This document shows, piece after piece, positions 30,105-41,495 of a DNA stretch of 64,000 nt. The notes under the pieces were generated by a model that did not search any database, was not told the DNA's origin, and worked only from the letters and a program-made list of their open reading frames with translations. The stretch's first letter is position 1. Each line of letters opens with the position of its first letter. Position numbers and translations under genes: made by a program. Origin of the DNA: Deinococcus terrestris (GTDB lineage Bacteria > Deinococcota > Deinococci > Deinococcales > Deinococcaceae); assembly GCF_009377345.1 (NCBI RefSeq), contig NZ_WBSL01000003.1, forward strand, positions 1-64,000, in the 5' to 3' direction.

Positions 30105-30296
30105 ATGCCCGACCGTGACTTCCTGAAGCGGCGAAACGCGCTGTGGGCGCGGCTGCGGGCGTTGCCCCCCGGTTCGCCCGAGTTCGAGGTGGCCCTGGCA
30201 GACCTCGCCGCCTCCGTGGGCTGGACGCGCGGACAGGTGCTCGCCGGGCTGGGGCTGACCGAGGCCGAAGCCCCGCCGCCGGAGCCCGCCCCGTGA
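30105..30296 (+). CDS. Small hypothetical protein
   Basis: A 63-residue helical protein (FLKRRNALWARLRALP, then FEVALADLAASVGWTRGQVLAGLGL) with a proline-rich end. No family was recognised. It has a purine-rich stretch before ATG 30105, lies 36 bp after mltG and overlaps the following gene by 4 bp (GTGA), so it is probably a real member of the operon. Confidence 0.55.
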   Translation: MPDRDFLKRRNALWARLRALPPGSPEFEVALADLAASVGWTRGQVLAGLGLTEAEAPPPEPAP

Positions 30297-31084
30297 GCGC
30301 CGACATGGTCCCGCTCGACTTCGGGCGGATGTTCCTGGGCGACTTCTCACCGCTCTTCTTCTTGGAAGTCGCCCTGCGGACGGTCGTGATCTTCGGGTGG
30401 CTGCTGCTCCTGCTGCGGCTGATGGGCAAGCGGGGGCTGGCGCAGCTCAGTCCGCTGGAGTTCGCCATCGTGATCGGGCTGGGCTCGGCGGCGGGCGACC
30501 CGATGTTCTACCCGGAGGTGCCGCTCGCCCACGCGATGCTGGTGATCGCGCTGGTGGTGGGCATGCAGCGGCTGCTCGCCTGGCTCGTCATCAAGAACGA
30601 GAGCGTCGAGACCTTCATCGAGGGCGTCCCGGTCGAGCTTGTCCGCGACGGGGTGATGTTCAACGCGGCGCTCGACCGCTCCAACCTCAGCCGCGAGGAC
30701 CTCTTCGAGCGCCTGCGGGTCGCCGGGGTGCGGCAGCTCGGGGAGGTACAGCGGGTCTACTTCGAGCAGGACGGCAACCTCAGCGTGTTCCTGCACGCGC
30801 AGGATGCCCCGCCGGGCCTGCCCATCGTGCCCCCCTGGGACCTGGAAACGCCCCCCTCGGTCACGCAGGGCGGCCGGGGCCTCCTGGCCTGCACCCACTG
30901 CGGCGCGGTGTGCCCGGTGGACGGCCCGGTGCCCCCCTGTCCCCAGTGCGGTCGCGTGGCCTGGACCCACGCGACCGCCGACCCGCTGGGGGGTGGGCCA
31001 CAGGGGTCCGGCCGCGATGGGGGAGACCACGGCCTGGGCCTGGGTGGCCCGCTGGGGGGCGGCCCCGGCACGGCGCCGGGGTAG
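30293..31084 (+). CDS. DUF421 membrane protein with C-terminal zinc ribbon
   Basis: The 263-residue protein has three membrane helices in the first 100 residues (LRTVVIFGWLLLLLRLMGKRGLAQLSP is the DUF421 mark) and the soluble YetF-like domain (IEGVPVELVRDGVMF, NLSREDLFERLRVAG). Unusually it continues with a zinc ribbon CTHCGAVC...CPQCG and a Gly-rich tail. GTG 30293 overlaps the previous stop by 4 bp. DUF421 proteins are of unknown function, often seen beside stress genes. The zinc ribbon suggests a metal or nucleic-acid contact outside the membrane domain. Confidence 0.85.
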   Translation: MSADMVPLDFGRMFLGDFSPLFFLEVALRTVVIFGWLLLLLRLMGKRGLAQLSPLEFAIVIGLGSAAGDPMFYPEVPLAHAMLVIALVVGMQRLLAWLVIKNESVETFIEGVPVELVRDGVMFNAALDRSNLSREDLFERLRVAGVRQLGEVQRVYFEQDGNLSVFLHAQDAPPGLPIVPPWDLETPPSVTQGGRGLLACTHCGAVCPVDGPVPPCPQCGRVAWTHATADPLGGGPQGSGRDGGDHGLGLGGPLGGGPGTAPG

Positions 31085-31100
31085 ACCGGGCTGGGCGGCC

Positions 31101-31487
31101 TCAGCCCTCCGTGGACGATCCGGGCCGGGTGGTCCACTCGGGGTCAGGTTCGATCTGCTCGGCGGGGGCCTTGCCGGGTTCCAGCCCGCTCGACCGGGCC
31201 GTTTGCAGCGGGGTCACGGCCATGCCCTCGGCGCACTCGATCTGGCAGGAGAGCCGCGCCTGGCCCAGCAGCCCCTTTTCCGTCAGTTTGTCGTGCTCGG
31301 CCACCGTCATCAGGTCCGGCTCTCCCTCCTGAAAGCTCACCCGGCAGGTCGTGCAGCGGGCCACGCCGCCGCAGCGGTGCAGGATGTCCACCCCGCCGCG
31401 CTCCAGTGCCAGCACCAGCCGCTCGCCTGCCCGCGCCGTGACCTCGCCGTAGCCCTCGACCCTGATCTGCACCGTTTCCGTCGTCAT
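31101..31487 (-). CDS. 2Fe-2S ferredoxin
   Basis: The 128-residue protein has the plant-type [2Fe-2S] ligand set C39, C45, C48 and C81 in HRCGGVARCTTC and ARLSCQIEC, within a beta-grasp fold. A C-terminal tail of about 35 residues is rich in Pro/Glu and is not part of the domain. ATG 31487 is preferred over the upstream in-frame GTG at 31502. It has no adjacent partner reductase; electron donor and acceptor are unknown. Confidence 0.92.
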   Translation of the reverse strand: MTTETVQIRVEGYGEVTARAGERLVLALERGGVDILHRCGGVARCTTCRVSFQEGEPDLMTVAEHDKLTEKGLLGQARLSCQIECAEGMAVTPLQTARSSGLEPGKAPAEQIEPDPEWTTRPGSSTEG

Positions 31488-31512
31488 GGCCGAGGATGGC
31501 ACGAAAAGCGAT

Positions 31513-32385
<873 letters not shown>

Positions 32386-32404
32386 GCCCCAGTGTAGGGG
32401 GCTT

Positions 32405-32524
32405 CATACGGTTGCCGGGAAAGGAGTTCTCCCATCGGCGCCCTCCCGGTGGGAGAACGGAGTGGACGGCAACCGCTTTGTTCCTTCTCTGCTCAGGTTG
32501 AACAGTTACAAAAACTGTTCAACC
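32405..32524. repeat. Nested inverted repeats in a short intergenic region
   Basis: Arms GGTTGCCG (32410-32417) and CGGCAACC (32467-32474) enclose a second stem, GTTCTCCCATCG (32426-32437) with CGGTGGGAGAAC (32447-32458). About 20 bp further a perfect 12-bp palindrome GGTTGAACAGTT/AACTGTTCAACC (32496-32524) has a 5-nt A-rich loop. None is followed by a strong T run, so these look more like operators or mobile-repeat remnants than simple terminators. Confidence 0.6.
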
Positions 32525-32532
32525 GGAATCTG

Positions 32533-33363
32533 TCAGGACCGGTCCCCGCCTCCCTTGCGGAAGGGTTCCTTGAGAAAATGTTCCCGCAGCAGGTGATCCA
32601 GCCCCGGCCCCCGCTCGGCCAGCGCCCGCGCGAAGGCCTGCGCGTCGTTGCGGGGGGAGTCGGGCGCCGCCTTGTCCGGGGCGGCCTTGCCGGGCACGTC
32701 GCCCCCGAAGCGCCGGGCACGGAACATGCCGGGGTGCTCCTCGAACACGGCGGTGACGTGTCCCGGCAGCCGCGCGAGGTGCGCGGCGAACTCGGCCTCC
32801 TGCGCGAGCGCGGCGTGCGCGGCCCCCTCGCCCAGTTCGGTGAGCAGGCGGTCGATCAGCGCGAAGACGCGGGCGGCGTAGGCCTCCACCTCCTCGCGGC
32901 GGGGCAGCGCTCCCCGGTGCACCACCCGGTTGCGAAATTCGCTGCCCAGGGCCTGCGGGGTCAGGAAGTCGGGGGCGCGGCCCTCGCGCAGCAGGTAGGC
33001 CAGCGCGAACATCCCCAGTTGCCGCTCCGACTGCGCCGAGACATGTTTCCAGGTGCCGTCCAGCGCCGCGAGCGCCCCCTCAAAGTCCGTCTCGCTGTCC
33101 GCCATCCGCTCCAGCACGGCCGCCCGCACGTAGAACTCGAAAAACCGCTCCAGCGCCGCCGCGAAGGTCGCCACCGCCTCCCGCGCGTAGCCGTCCATCA
33201 GCGCCCGCGTGCCCAGGTCGAACAGCACTTCGAACTTGTGCTTGCGGACCAGCACGCAGAATTCGGCCCCGCAGTGCGGGCAGGTCAGGTCATGCACCGC
33301 GCTGTCGGCGAACTCGGCGCGGACCTCTCGGGCGCACTCGGGGCAGCGGGTGGGGAAGAGCAT
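32533..33363 (-). CDS. Zinc-ribbon protein with helical domain, function unknown
   Basis: The 276-residue protein has four cysteines in two pairs (CPECAREV and CPHCGAEF) within its first 35 residues, a zinc ribbon, followed by a helical domain (about 45-190) and a charged tail. The helical part resembles abortive-infection or HEPN-like folds only in helix content; no RX4-6H motif is confirmed. Its start is 3 bp after the stop of the upstream C39-like protease gene, so the two are co-transcribed. Confidence 0.7.
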   Translation of the reverse strand: MLFPTRCPECAREVRAEFADSAVHDLTCPHCGAEFCVLVRKHKFEVLFDLGTRALMDGYAREAVATFAAALERFFEFYVRAAVLERMADSETDFEGALAALDGTWKHVSAQSERQLGMFALAYLLREGRAPDFLTPQALGSEFRNRVVHRGALPRREEVEAYAARVFALIDRLLTELGEGAAHAALAQEAEFAAHLARLPGHVTAVFEEHPGMFRARRFGGDVPGKAAPDKAAPDSPRNDAQAFARALAERGPGLDHLLREHFLKEPFRKGGGDRS

Positions 33364-33366
33364 GGA

Positions 33367-34437
<1,071 letters not shown>

Positions 34438-34492
34438 GGGGCCGATTGTGCCGTCTGGGGCGCGGAAGCGGGTGAGTGCCGGGGGGCGGAGG

Positions 34493-35503
<1,011 letters not shown>

Positions 35504-35528
35504 AGGGGAAATTCTACGGGGTTAGGCC

Positions 35529-37226
35529 TTAGCTTCCCTCGCCCGCGAGGTTGGTGTGGTGCGTCTCGTGGGTGTGGGGATAGCCCCGGTACTGCTCGCG
35601 CAACTCGCGCTTGAGGAACTTGCCCGTCGCGCCGATAGGGAGACTCTCGGCAAAGACCGTCGCGTCGGGGAGCCACCACTTGGCGAACTTCGGGGCCAGG
35701 AAGTCGCGCAGTTCCTCGTGGGTGACCTGCTCGCCTCCCCGCAGGGTGACCACCGCCAGCGGGCGCTCGTCCCACTTGGGGTCGTCCATGGCGATCACAG
35801 CGCACTGGGCGACGGCGGGGTGGGCCATGATCGCGTTTTCCAGGTCCACGCTGCTGATCCACTCGCCGCCCGACTTGATCAGGTCCTTGGCCCGGTCCTG
35901 AATGTGCATGTACCCACGCTCGTCGAGGGTGGCGATGTCCCCGGTGTCGAACCACAGCTCGCCGCCGCGCTCGAAGAAGCTGCTCTCGCCCTCGCCCTTG
36001 AAGTACGAGCTGGCGATCCACGGTCCCCGCGCGATCAGGCGGCCCATCGTCTTGCCGTCGTGGGGGAGGGGCTCGCCCTCTTCCGAGACGATTTCCAGAA
36101 AGACCAGCGGCACAGGCTGGCCCTGCTTGGCCCGCAGGCGGTAGCCCTCGTCGCTGCGCTCGTCGATGCCGACGGGCACGATGCTGGCGGTGCCCAGCGG
36201 ATGCGTTTCCGTCATGCCCCAGGCGTGCGCGAGACTGAGGTCATGCCGCTCCTCGAAGGCGCGGATCATGCTCTCGGGCGCCGCCGAGCCGCCCACCACC
36301 AGGCGCTCCAGGGCCGAGAGGTCGTAGGGCTGCCCCGCTGCCTTCGCCCGGTCGAGTTCGGCCAGCAGGCCCATCCAGATCGTGGGCACCCCCGCCGTGA
36401 TGGTCACGCGCTCGTCTTGCATCAGCCGAGCCAGGGTCGCCCCGTCGCTGAACACCCCGCCGAAGACCTGCGCCGCCCCGTACATCGCGCAGGTGTACGG
36501 CAGGCCCCAGGCGTTGACGTGGAACATCGGCACCACGGGCAGCACCACGTCGCGCTCGCCCACGTTCAGCGCGTCCTTGGGGGCGCTCGCCAGCGAGTGC
36601 AGCACCGTCGAGCGGTGGGTGTACAGCACGCCCTTGGGGTTCCCGGTCGTGCCAGAGGTGTAGCACATGGCGGCGGCGTCCGTCTCCGCGAGCTGCGGGT
36701 AACGCCCCATCGGCGCGTGCTCCATGACCCAGGTGTCGTAGTCCAGCACGCCAGGAATGGCCTGCGGCAGCGGCCCCAGCACGACGATGTGCTCAAGCTG
36801 GGGGCAGGCGGCCTTCAGCGCTGGAATCATCGCCGCGAAGACATTCTCAATCAGGAGCACCCGGTCTTCGGCGTGGTTGAGAATCCAGGCGATCTGCTCG
36901 GGGTGCAGCCGGATATTGACCGTGTGCAGCACATAGCCCGCGCTGGGGACGCCCAGGTACGCTTCCAGGTGCCGGAACGAGTTCACCGCCAGGGTCGCCA
37001 CCCGGTCGCCGGGATTCAGGCCCAGCTCCTGAAGCGCCGTGCCCAGCCGCAGCGCCCGGTCGGCCACTGCCCCGTACGTTGTGCGGTGCTTGTGGGGGAT
37101 GGGTTGCCCGGCCTCGTCGCGCCCGGCGACCAGCAGGCTGACGACCTCGCGCCCCGCGTAGATCGTGCGGGCGCGTTCCAGGATAAAGGGGATGGTGAGG
37201 GGAACGTCCATCATGGTGCCTTGCAT
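35529..37226 (-). CDS. Fatty acyl-CoA synthetase (AMP-binding)
   Basis: The 565-residue enzyme activates a fatty acid to acyl-CoA through an acyl-AMP. It shows the AMP-binding motif YTSGTTGNPKGV, VPMFHVNAWGLPY, the A5 GMTETHPLG and DTGDIATLD, and the C-terminal lysine segment GKFLKREL. It resembles medium- or long-chain enzymes of the Thermus type. A GAGGAGG ribosome site lies 4 nt before ATG 37226, and TACACT (complement of 37287-37292) gives a leader of about 55 nt. Acyl-CoA from this enzyme could be bound by the ACBP at 362 and used by the hydratase at 41539. Confidence 0.95.
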   Translation of the reverse strand: MQGTMMDVPLTIPFILERARTIYAGREVVSLLVAGRDEAGQPIPHKHRTTYGAVADRALRLGTALQELGLNPGDRVATLAVNSFRHLEAYLGVPSAGYVLHTVNIRLHPEQIAWILNHAEDRVLLIENVFAAMIPALKAACPQLEHIVVLGPLPQAIPGVLDYDTWVMEHAPMGRYPQLAETDAAAMCYTSGTTGNPKGVLYTHRSTVLHSLASAPKDALNVGERDVVLPVVPMFHVNAWGLPYTCAMYGAAQVFGGVFSDGATLARLMQDERVTITAGVPTIWMGLLAELDRAKAAGQPYDLSALERLVVGGSAAPESMIRAFEERHDLSLAHAWGMTETHPLGTASIVPVGIDERSDEGYRLRAKQGQPVPLVFLEIVSEEGEPLPHDGKTMGRLIARGPWIASSYFKGEGESSFFERGGELWFDTGDIATLDERGYMHIQDRAKDLIKSGGEWISSVDLENAIMAHPAVAQCAVIAMDDPKWDERPLAVVTLRGGEQVTHEELRDFLAPKFAKWWLPDATVFAESLPIGATGKFLKRELREQYRGYPHTHETHHTNLAGEGS

Positions 37227-37314
37227 AGGGCCTCCTCGGCGGGCGGTGCCGCACGGGCTGTGGAGAGATAGGGAAACCGGGCGCTCAGTGTAGCCCGTGC
37301 GGGGGCGAGAGACG

Positions 37315-37338
37315 AAAAAAGGCCCCCCGGAGGGAGCC
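37315..37338 (-). terminator. Terminator after the surface lipoprotein gene
   Basis: On the minus strand GGCTCCC, loop TCCG and GGGGGCC (one G-T pair) are followed by TTTTTT. It lies about 20 nt past the stop codon at 37356. Confidence 0.85.
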
Positions 37339-37355
37339 TGTTGTGAGAGAGAAGG

Positions 37356-40300
37356 TTACGGGGTGGGGGCGGTAAAGGAGATCTTGGTGCTCTCGATCAC
37401 CGTGGCCGGTCCCTTCGCATCGCGACTGATGGCGCCAACCGAGTTCCAGCTGTAGGAGCTGAAGTATTCGGCGAGCGGCAGGTCGGCACGGGTGCCACCG
37501 GTGAAGGTGACGAAGACTGCCTGGTCGGGGGCGATGACGAAGTCCTCGGGGAGGACCACGTTGAACGACCCACGGGTGTTGTTATCCGGATACTCGATGC
37601 GGGCCGGGGTGATCACAGAGGTGGTGCCAGTGGTATCCACGCCGGGGGCGCGGAAGATCACGGTGCCACGCTCGTCAACGTCCGCATCGGTATCGAGGTA
37701 GACCACGACGTTCGACACATCGAAGAGGCCTTCGCTGCTCGCCTGCCCCTCGGGGTAACCAACGTTGAAGCGGAAGACGTTGTTGCGCAGACCTTCGGTG
37801 CTGCTGGCCTCGTTGTAGGCGGTGGACGTGAAGTTGGTGCTTTCGCCCGCACGCAGGTTGTCCGCCGAGTCCACGAACTCGGTCTGGATGGCCGAGACCG
37901 GACGCACGTTGACGCAAGCACGCGCCTCGCGGATGGTGTTGACGAGGTTGAGGGTGTCGGCAGTGAAGCTCGCCACGTCACAGTACTCGCCGGGAGCCGC
38001 ACCGAAGGGCACGCGGCTGACCACGTTCAGCGTCAGGAAGCCGCCCGCAGGGATGGTGACGCCAGGAGCGCCAGCCTCGCCGATGGTGCGTACCGCGTCC
38101 AGCGTGCCGTTGCCGTCGCTGTCGAACTGTTCCACACCACGCTCGCCGGTGTAGGGCAGATCCTCGTCGGTGCGGATGATGTAGCGGCCGTTGACGAACT
38201 CGACCTGCGCACCGGTGGCGTTGACACCCAGGATGTCCTGCACACGCACGTTGAGCGCGTCGGAGGAACCCGTGTTGCGCACGATGATCGTGCTGGTGTA
38301 GACGTCGCCGCCCACGAGGTCGGTGGGGGTGTTGGTCTTGCTGATGAGGACACGGGCCTGCGCCACCGTGAAGCACGCCTCGGAGCGGCCGGTCTGACCA
38401 CCATCGGCCGTGAAGCTCGCCACGTCGCAGTACACGTCGTTCTCGGCAATGCCGTCGTTGTTGGTGTCCAGACCACGGAACTGACCACGCGCGTTGTACA
38501 GGTAGACGACTTCCTGGCCGGGGTTCAGGGTGGGGATGGTGAAGGTCAGGCCATCGTTGCCCTGGGTCGTGGCGAGGTCCGTCATGCCAGTAACCACCGG
38601 GCCGAGGGTGATGCTGTGGAAGGGCAGCAGAGCCTCGTCACGCAGCACGTCGGTCACGCGGATGTTGGTCGCCGTCTGGTCGCCGTTGTTGCTGACCCGG
38701 ATGCGGATCTGCACGTCCTCGTTGCCGTTGACCGTCGTGCCCGCACGGATGGGGTTGTTGTCGCGCGCCGAGACGACTTCCTTGATAATGTTGATATTGG
38801 GCTGGCCGAACACCGTGAAGCAGGCGTTATCCGTCACGCTGCCGTTGTAGAAGTTCTCGGCACCGTTCAGGTAGTAGGGTTCCAGACGCCCGTCATTGTT
38901 GATGTAGCTCGTGATGGTCGCCGTATCGCAGTAACGGCCGTTCTGCTCACCCGAGGCGAAGAACAGGAAGCGCTCGGACTCACCGGCCTCGAGGTCGAGG
39001 GTCGCGTTGAACTGCTCGTCCGCGAAGTCGTTGTCCGCCGTCAGGTCGAGGCCCTCGATACGAACGTTGTTCCCGCTCGTGGCCAGGCGCTCGCGCTCCT
39101 GAGGCGTGATCCCGATGCTGTAGCCCTGACGCACACCTTCGCTGAAGCGCTCCTGGAGCTGAATGTCACGGGCGTCGGCCTCACCGGTGTTGCGCACCGT
39201 GATGCGGATTCCCACTTCTTCGCCGGGGCGAACGGTGTAGCTGCCGTCGTCGGCCAGCACGCCAGTCACTTCGCCGGTCGTCCGGTTGAAGCTCACGACT
39301 TCCTTGATCACGCTGACTTCGGCGCTGGGCACAAAGTTTTTGTCGAGGAAGTGCTTCTCGATTTCCTGCCCGTTCACGTAGCCGATCACGCGGACGCGGG
39401 CGTACAGACCGTCTTCACCGGCCTCGCCAAAGAAGCCATCGGCCACGGGGTCGTGGAACAGCGCGGCCCAGGTGTACCCGGCCACGAAGGGGTCTTCAAC
39501 GCCCGTGGCGTTGTAGTAGCCGTACTTCTGGCTCTGGGGATAACCGATCAGGTTGGGATCGCTGGGGCCAGCGTTAGTCCAACTGCGGCTGTCGAAGCCG
39601 TTGGTGGTGATGTCTTGGGCGCTGATAGGCGCGGTGGTGCGGTTCTGGTCGTCAGCCGCGCTGAAGCGGATCAGCGGGATGGAGTTCTGGAACTCGGGCA
39701 GCACATTCATCTGCACTTCGGAGTTCACGACGGGGCGCCAGGTGCCGTCGTCGTTGTACTCCATGTAGGCGCCGACGATGTTCTGGTTATTGAGGGGCGC
39801 GAACTCCTGCTGCTCGTTGACAGTACCGTCGTTGCGGACTTCGCCGATGCCGGTCGCGCTCGCCTGGCCGACCAGATCGGAGTTGATGCCGCCGTCCTTG
39901 TCGTCAAGCCACGCGTTGAAGCGGAAGCGGCTGGGATCAATACGGCCGCCATTGAGGTCCGAGAAGTAGACCCGGTCGCCCTCAGCGTTCACGTAGTAGG
40001 CGCCCGTCTTGGGATCGGGGGTGGTCTGAACGGGAATCGCCGTGTAGGTCAGGTTGGCGGTGCCGTTGCCGTTGGTCAGGTCAACCGTCGTGCTGGCCGG
40101 AGCGTTGAAGCCGGGGGTTGCACCCGCAATCACGGTGTACACGCCACGGGGCAGGGTCACCGTGCTGTTGTCAGTGGTGGGGGCGTTGTTGTAGCCCATC
40201 ACGATGGCGCCGTTGGCATCCTTGATCGTGATCGGAGCCGTGCTCACACCCTCAAGGTTGATGGTCAGGACAGCCGTCTGGGCAGCAGGAACAGCGGTGT

Positions 40301-40679
40301 AGTTCACCTGCGCGGTGGCGTTGCCGCTGCTGAGATCGACATTGACCACGGCGGGCGCGTTGAAGCCCGATACGATCCCGCCTTGCACGGTGTAGCGGCC
40401 GCGCGGCAGGGTAATCACCTGGCCGTCAGCCGTCTCGGTGCCGTTGTACCCGGCAACCACCGCACCGCTAGCGTCACGGATGACGATCGGAGCGCGGCCC
40501 ACACCATTGAGGTCAATGGTGAGAACCGCCGTCTGCACAGGCGTAGGAGTCGGCGTGGGAGTCGGCGTGGGAGTCGGCGTGGGAGTCGGCGTGGGAGTCG
40601 GCGTGGGGGTGGTGCCGGTGCTGCACGACGCGAGGGTCAGAACACCAGTCAGGGCGAGAAGAGCCAGGTTCCTATGCAT
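37356..40679 (-). CDS. Large surface lipoprotein with DUF11/Ig-like domains (HPI-like S-layer candidate)
   Basis: The 1,107-residue protein has a lipoprotein signal (lipobox LASC, C19), a Thr-Pro tract at 24-47, two tandem copies of an 85-residue PEGA-like module (49-133 and 134-217), a 200-residue middle, and from about 440 three DUF11/Ig-like domains, each with a Cys pair (YCDxAxxT...ACxxV) that may form a disulfide, and a C-terminal beta domain. Length, anchoring and Ig domains recall the HPI S-layer protein of D. radiodurans, but I could not confirm the match. The promoter is near consensus with a leader of about 147 nt, and GGAGG lies 5 nt before ATG 40679, as expected of a very abundant protein. 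Confidence 0.75.
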   Translation of the reverse strand: MHRNLALLALTGVLTLASCSTGTTPTPTPTPTPTPTPTPTPTPTPTPVQTAVLTIDLNGVGRAPIVIRDASGAVVAGYNGTETADGQVITLPRGRYTVQGGIVSGFNAPAVVNVDLSSGNATAQVNYTAVPAAQTAVLTINLEGVSTAPITIKDANGAIVMGYNNAPTTDNSTVTLPRGVYTVIAGATPGFNAPASTTVDLTNGNGTANLTYTAIPVQTTPDPKTGAYYVNAEGDRVYFSDLNGGRIDPSRFRFNAWLDDKDGGINSDLVGQASATGIGEVRNDGTVNEQQEFAPLNNQNIVGAYMEYNDDGTWRPVVNSEVQMNVLPEFQNSIPLIRFSAADDQNRTTAPISAQDITTNGFDSRSWTNAGPSDPNLIGYPQSQKYGYYNATGVEDPFVAGYTWAALFHDPVADGFFGEAGEDGLYARVRVIGYVNGQEIEKHFLDKNFVPSAEVSVIKEVVSFNRTTGEVTGVLADDGSYTVRPGEEVGIRITVRNTGEADARDIQLQERFSEGVRQGYSIGITPQERERLATSGNNVRIEGLDLTADNDFADEQFNATLDLEAGESERFLFFASGEQNGRYCDTATITSYINNDGRLEPYYLNGAENFYNGSVTDNACFTVFGQPNINIIKEVVSARDNNPIRAGTTVNGNEDVQIRIRVSNNGDQTATNIRVTDVLRDEALLPFHSITLGPVVTGMTDLATTQGNDGLTFTIPTLNPGQEVVYLYNARGQFRGLDTNNDGIAENDVYCDVASFTADGGQTGRSEACFTVAQARVLISKTNTPTDLVGGDVYTSTIIVRNTGSSDALNVRVQDILGVNATGAQVEFVNGRYIIRTDEDLPYTGERGVEQFDSDGNGTLDAVRTIGEAGAPGVTIPAGGFLTLNVVSRVPFGAAPGEYCDVASFTADTLNLVNTIREARACVNVRPVSAIQTEFVDSADNLRAGESTNFTSTAYNEASSTEGLRNNVFRFNVGYPEGQASSEGLFDVSNVVVYLDTDADVDERGTVIFRAPGVDTTGTTSVITPARIEYPDNNTRGSFNVVLPEDFVIAPDQAVFVTFTGGTRADLPLAEYFSSYSWNSVGAISRDAKGPATVIESTKISFTAPTP
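40539..40610. repeat. 12-bp tandem repeat encoding the Thr-Pro tract
   Basis: The plus-strand unit GGAGTCGGCGTG repeats about six times with minor changes and encodes TPTP on the other strand. A 12-bp period keeps the frame, so copy-number slippage would change the linker length without frameshift. Confidence 0.85.
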
Positions 40680-40832
40680 ACTTCCTCCAAGGGATATCCC
40701 CGTTGACCTCTCATGAGAATGCCAGTAAGTGTTCAGAAGGAGAACGGAGCCAGTTGCCGGGTTTCCTGTCCGCTCGGACTTCGCTGCTCACAAAGCAGTC
40801 ACACGTTAGGTCAGGATGTGAGTCCTGTGGCG

Positions 40833-40861
40833 AGTATATGGACGCCCCCTAGGGGTGTCAA
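40833..40861 (-). promoter_or_regulatory. Near-consensus promoter of the surface lipoprotein
   Basis: On the minus strand TTGACA (complement of 40856-40861), a 17-nt spacer and TATACT (complement of 40833-40838). The spacer contains the palindrome CCCCTAGGGG. Transcription should start near 40826, leaving a 147-nt leader. Confidence 0.88.
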
Positions 40862-40990
40862 CAAGATTTAGCGGTGCAGCGCGACAATCTCCCCTACGAC
40901 TTGTAAGAAATTGGTCAGATCAAACTCACCGAATTGGCGAGGAGGGGACGGGGTATCGCTCAGCACATACTTTCGGGCTACGCTGTTCCC

Positions 40991-41038
40991 ATGAGACGCT
41001 CACTCTGCCCACTCCGGAGGTCTACAGAGGAGCCCTAA
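40991..41038 (+). CDS. Possible 15-residue leaderless peptide
   Basis: ATG 40991 follows TACGCT (40979-40984) with 6 nt between, the leaderless pattern, and opens a 15-codon frame (MRRSLCPLRRSTEEP) ending at TAA 41036-41038. The peptide is basic. There is no other evidence that it is translated. Confidence 0.25.
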   Translation: MRRSLCPLRRSTEEP

Positions 41039-41100
41039 TAGCTCCTTAACTATAAGCTCATTCGTTCGAAGTGAGTGCCTGCTGGTTGACGACTCCCCTC

Positions 41101-41493
41101 TTAAGACCCGTGACCCAGGAGGTACATCTCCAGAATCTGCACCGCCGCCGCCTCGTCCTCATCGGCGGCGCCGAGCGCCCGTGCCCGCTGGGTCGTGAAG
41201 CGCTCGTCCTGATAGGCGACCCGGTAGCCCTTTTCTTCCAGGACCCGTCCGAAGGCCCGCACCCGGTCGGCAGAGGGGCTGGGGGCACCGTCCGTCCGCA
41301 GGGGGAGGCCCAGCAGCAGCAGCTCGGCGCCCGTCTCCTCGACCTTGAGGCGCACGGCCTTGAGGTCCAGCGGCAGCCGTTTGCGGTCCACGTTGCCGCG
41401 TCCGAAGGCGAGGCGCCCGGCGTTGACCGCGAAGCCGATGCGGGACTTGCTCACGTCCAGCGCGAGGATGGTGGGAAGGGACGGGGGCGTCAC
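41101..41493 (-). CDS. ruvX: RuvX/YqgF Holliday-junction resolvase-like nuclease
   Basis: The 130-residue RNase H-fold protein has ILALDVSKSRIGFAV with the first catalytic Asp, a middle Glu and AYQDERFTT, and DEDEAAAVQILEMYL with the last acid. YqgF proteins process pre-16S rRNA 5' ends; the Holliday-junction role is less certain. TACACT (complement of 41501-41506) lies 7 nt before GTG 41493 and is part of the inverted twin promoter. The leaderless spacing supports GTG as the start. Confidence 0.93.
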   Translation of the reverse strand: MTPPSLPTILALDVSKSRIGFAVNAGRLAFGRGNVDRKRLPLDLKAVRLKVEETGAELLLLGLPLRTDGAPSPSADRVRAFGRVLEEKGYRVAYQDERFTTQRARALGAADEDEAAAVQILEMYLLGHGS

Positions 41494-41495
41494 GC

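Larger units (their letters stand above)
40680..41100. other. Intergenic region with surface-protein promoter and leader
   Basis: A 421-bp gap. The half next to the lipoprotein gene (40680-40861) is its leader and promoter. The other half (40862-41100) has no recognised gene. It holds the possible small frame at 40991, a TACGCT box at 40979-40984 and low-complexity AT-rich patches, and ends in TTAAGACCCG with the ruvX stop. Confidence 0.55.

Noticed and set aside
38616..40706. Plus-strand frame of nearly 700 codons opposite the surface lipoprotein
   Set aside because: Antisense shadow of a recognisable lipoprotein gene with good start, promoter and terminator.
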